A stretch of DNA of 30,016 bases from PALSA-1336 sp964592725. Its GTDB lineage: Bacteria; Patescibacteriota; Doudnabacteria; UBA920. The notes under the pieces are model-generated. The model was given only the letters and a program-made list of their open reading frames with translations. It made no database searches and was not told where the DNA came from. Shown piece by piece: positions 28,421 to 30,016 of the stretch (within the stretch, counting starts at the first letter, position 1; each line of letters opens with the position of its first letter). The DNA lies in assembly GCA_964592725.1 (NCBI GenBank), contig CAZQFQ010000015.1, forward strand, positions 1 to 30,016, written 5' to 3'. The position numbers were made by a program, and so were the translations under genes.

Positions 28421-28561
28421 CTATTCTCTTATTCGTACGAATAAGCACACGGAAATAGTCGTAAGATAAATCTGCGGTAAATCGCGGCCAACCAAAACTA
28501 AGTCTGCCTCAATTTGAGCGAGGAAACGATGGGTATGTGTTTTTTCAAAAATCCCAGACAT
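28421..28561 (-). CDS. 46-aa ORF directly after lepA, unknown
   Basis: ATG at 28561 is in the same frame as lepA, one codon (TAT) after its TAA stop. It runs 46 codons to TAG at 28421: MSGIFEKTHTHRFLAQ, then IEADLVLVGRDLPQIYLTTI, then SVCLFVRIRE. Its last codons use operator-like palindrome 2. It could be a small coupled protein, or the trace of an older extended reading frame. It has no recognised motif. Confidence 0.4.
   Translation of the reverse strand: MSGIFEKTHTHRFLAQIEADLVLVGRDLPQIYLTTISVCLFVRIRE
28428..28445. promoter_or_regulatory. 18-bp perfect palindrome, operator-like site 2
   Basis: CTTATTCGTACGAATAAG, sharing the 12-bp core ATTCGTACGAAT with site 1. The centres are 212 bp apart, close to a whole number of helical turns. 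Confidence 0.6.
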
Positions 28562-28564
28562 ATA

Positions 28565-30016
28565 TTATCTTTTTAACACCGCCAAAAACGCTTCCTGCGG
28601 AATATCTACTTTCCCAATTCGTTTCATTCTTTTTTTGCCTCTTTTTTGCTTGTTTAATAATTTCATTTTGCGGGTAACGTCGCCGCCGTAGAGATAGCCG
28701 GTGACGTCTTTGCGGAGAGCGGAGATGGTTTCGCGGGCCAGGATTTTGCCGCCAATGGCGGCCTGGATGGCAATCTCAAACTGGTGGCGGGGAATTAGAG
28801 TTTTAAGTTTTTCTACCAATTGTTTGCCGTCCGCGGCCGCGGTGGAACGGTGCATTATTGCCGATAAAGCGACTACGGGTTCGCCCGCGACCAAAATATC
28901 CACCTTAACCAAATCCCCTATTCGTTCTTCAATCAAATCGTAATTTAAAGAAGCGTAGCCGCTGGAAACGGATTTTAGCTTATCGTAAAAATCGGAAATA
29001 ATGTTGGCCAGCGGCATTTCAAAAGTCATTTCCACGCGGTCTTTGCCCAAATATTTTATGTCTTTTGATATCGCCCGGCGCTGGGTGGCAATTTCCATAA
29101 TCGGGCCGGTGTAAGTTTGCGGGACCAAAATATTAACGGACATCCACGGCTCGTAAAGCTCTTTGATGATGGAAGGGTCGGGAAATTCCGCCGGATTGTG
29201 GATGTATAAATCTTTTCCGCTGTTTGTGACAACATGGTAAGCCACCGACGGCGCGGTTAAAATTAAATCCAAATTGTATTCGCGGGTCAGGCGCTCCTGT
29301 ACAATGTCCATGTGCAAAAGACCAAGAAATCCCGTGCGAAACCCAAAGCCGATGCTCGGAATGTTTATCGGTTCAAATTCCAACGCCGCGTCGGAAAGTT
29401 TTAACTTGGCCATGGCATCGCGTAAAATTGGATAATCGTCGCCACTCACAGGAAAAATTGTGGCGTAAACCATAGGCTTGACGTGTTTGTAGCCGGGCAA
29501 CTGTTCAACGTCGGTTTTACGGTCAAACAAAGTGATTGTGTCGCCGACTCGGGCTTTGCTGACATCACGCAAACCGGTTACGATATATCCTACCTCGCCC
29601 GTTTTTATTCCTTCAGATTTTTCCATTTTGGGATGGAAATAGCCGACTTCCAAACTTTCAAACTGGGTCTGACTGCCGATGGCAAAAATCTTTTCGCGAT
29701 TTTTTAGCTCGCCGTCAAAACACCGCACGTAAACCACCACGCCGCGGTGGATGTCGTAAAGCGAATCAAAAATAAGCCCCCGAAACGGTTTTTGTCCGTC
29801 GCCTTTTGGCGGAGGAACTTTTTGGATTACCCGCTTAATGATTTCTTCCACACCTTCGCCGGTTTTGCCGCTGGCGTAAAGAATTTCCTCATCCGTAAAC
29901 CCAAACGCCACTTTAAGCTCATCAGCCGTCTTTTTTTTGTCCGAGTTAGGGAGATCAATTTTATTCACGACCGGGATTAAAACCAAATTGTGTTCCAAAG
30001 CCAAATGAACGTTGGC
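28565..30016 (-). CDS. lepA: Elongation factor 4 (LepA), 5' end outside window
   Basis: At least 483 residues are visible; the codons up to the window edge (ANVHLALEHNL) belong to the gene, so the start and the first G motifs are missing. Visible signatures are PVVNKIDLPN (G4), the domain following FRGLIFDSLYDIHRGVVVYV, the LepA part SIGFGFRTGFLGLLHMDIVQERL, and the ending KKRMKRIGKVDIPQEAFLAV. LepA is a ribosomal GTPase that acts in translation and 30S biogenesis. No palindromic insert is present in the visible part. Confidence 0.98.
   Translation of the reverse strand, partial: ANVHLALEHNLVLIPVVNKIDLPNSDKKKTADELKVAFGFTDEEILYASGKTGEGVEEIIKRVIQKVPPPKGDGQKPFRGLIFDSLYDIHRGVVVYVRCFDGELKNREKIFAIGSQTQFESLEVGYFHPKMEKSEGIKTGEVGYIVTGLRDVSKARVGDTITLFDRKTDVEQLPGYKHVKPMVYATIFPVSGDDYPILRDAMAKLKLSDAALEFEPINIPSIGFGFRTGFLGLLHMDIVQERLTREYNLDLILTAPSVAYHVVTNSGKDLYIHNPAEFPDPSIIKELYEPWMSVNILVPQTYTGPIMEIATQRRAISKDIKYLGKDRVEMTFEMPLANIISDFYDKLKSVSSGYASLNYDLIEERIGDLVKVDILVAGEPVVALSAIMHRSTAAADGKQLVEKLKTLIPRHQFEIAIQAAIGGKILARETISALRKDVTGYLYGGDVTRKMKLLNKQKRGKKRMKRIGKVDIPQEAFLAVLKR

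Noticed and set aside
1..30016. Alternative genetic code (UGA as Gly)
   Set aside because: TGA ends the homing endonuclease and is not found inside conserved genes.

Overview
The window looks like part of a chromosome from a Patescibacteria (Candidate Phyla Radiation) bacterium, probably of the Parcubacteria/Microgenomates type. This is inferred from gene content: a UvrD-type helicase fused to a RecB-like nuclease, a short CCA-adding enzyme, Ca-binding DxDxDG-repeat and pilin-like surface proteins, a GxxExxY-family protein, an initiator tRNA with a group I intron, and many short palindromic repeats. TGA is used as a stop, so the code is the standard bacterial one.

Layout. 1-7962 (minus strand): a tight run rmuC > prepilin > NYN protein > small protein > PIN protein > winged-helix protein > UvrD-nuclease > membrane protein, then a surface protein cut by the window edge. 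7963-12002 (plus strand): accessory DNA with a 54-aa ORF, a candidate structured RNA, a trypsin-like protease overlapping a small repeat protein, an unknown protein, and a large serine recombinase. The recombinase frame runs through a tRNA terminator and ends inside tRNA-Asp. 11926-13054 (minus): a tRNA operon of initiator tRNA-Met (split by a group I intron encoding a PD-(D/E)XK homing endonuclease), elongator tRNA-Met and tRNA-Asp. 13108-13507: a strong promoter, a long leader, a 20-aa lysine-rich peptide and a hairpin. 13494-22787 (minus): the whole F-type ATP synthase operon (atpZ-like, B, E, F, H, A, G, D, C) followed by cca, with three small unknown genes and one inverted-repeat element carrying a GxxExxY gene placed between the subunits. 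23035-23625: repeats and a rearranged tRNA-Thr cluster. 23634-30016 (minus): murI, a large pilin-like surface protein, an FtsB/DivIC-like protein, a PH-domain membrane protein, a 36-aa membrane peptide, an EF-Tu domain-2-like protein, and lepA (its start lies beyond the window).

Main theme. Short palindromic elements of several unrelated sequence families are inserted throughout, and ten of them sit in frame inside protein genes (uvrD twice, the prepilin leader, atpD, atpG twice, atpA, atpH, atpB, murI). Others sit in tRNA-Thr genes and intergenic spaces. A further AT-rich inverted-repeat family occurs as two empty copies and as the terminal repeats of the GxxExxY element between atpD and atpC. 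Together these look like a community of miniature mobile elements that insert into essential genes without destroying them. Other notable objects are the intron-bearing initiator tRNA, two tRNA-Thr halves enclosing an intact tRNA-Thr, a pseudoknot-like RNA leader before the recombinase, and two candidate small RNAs.
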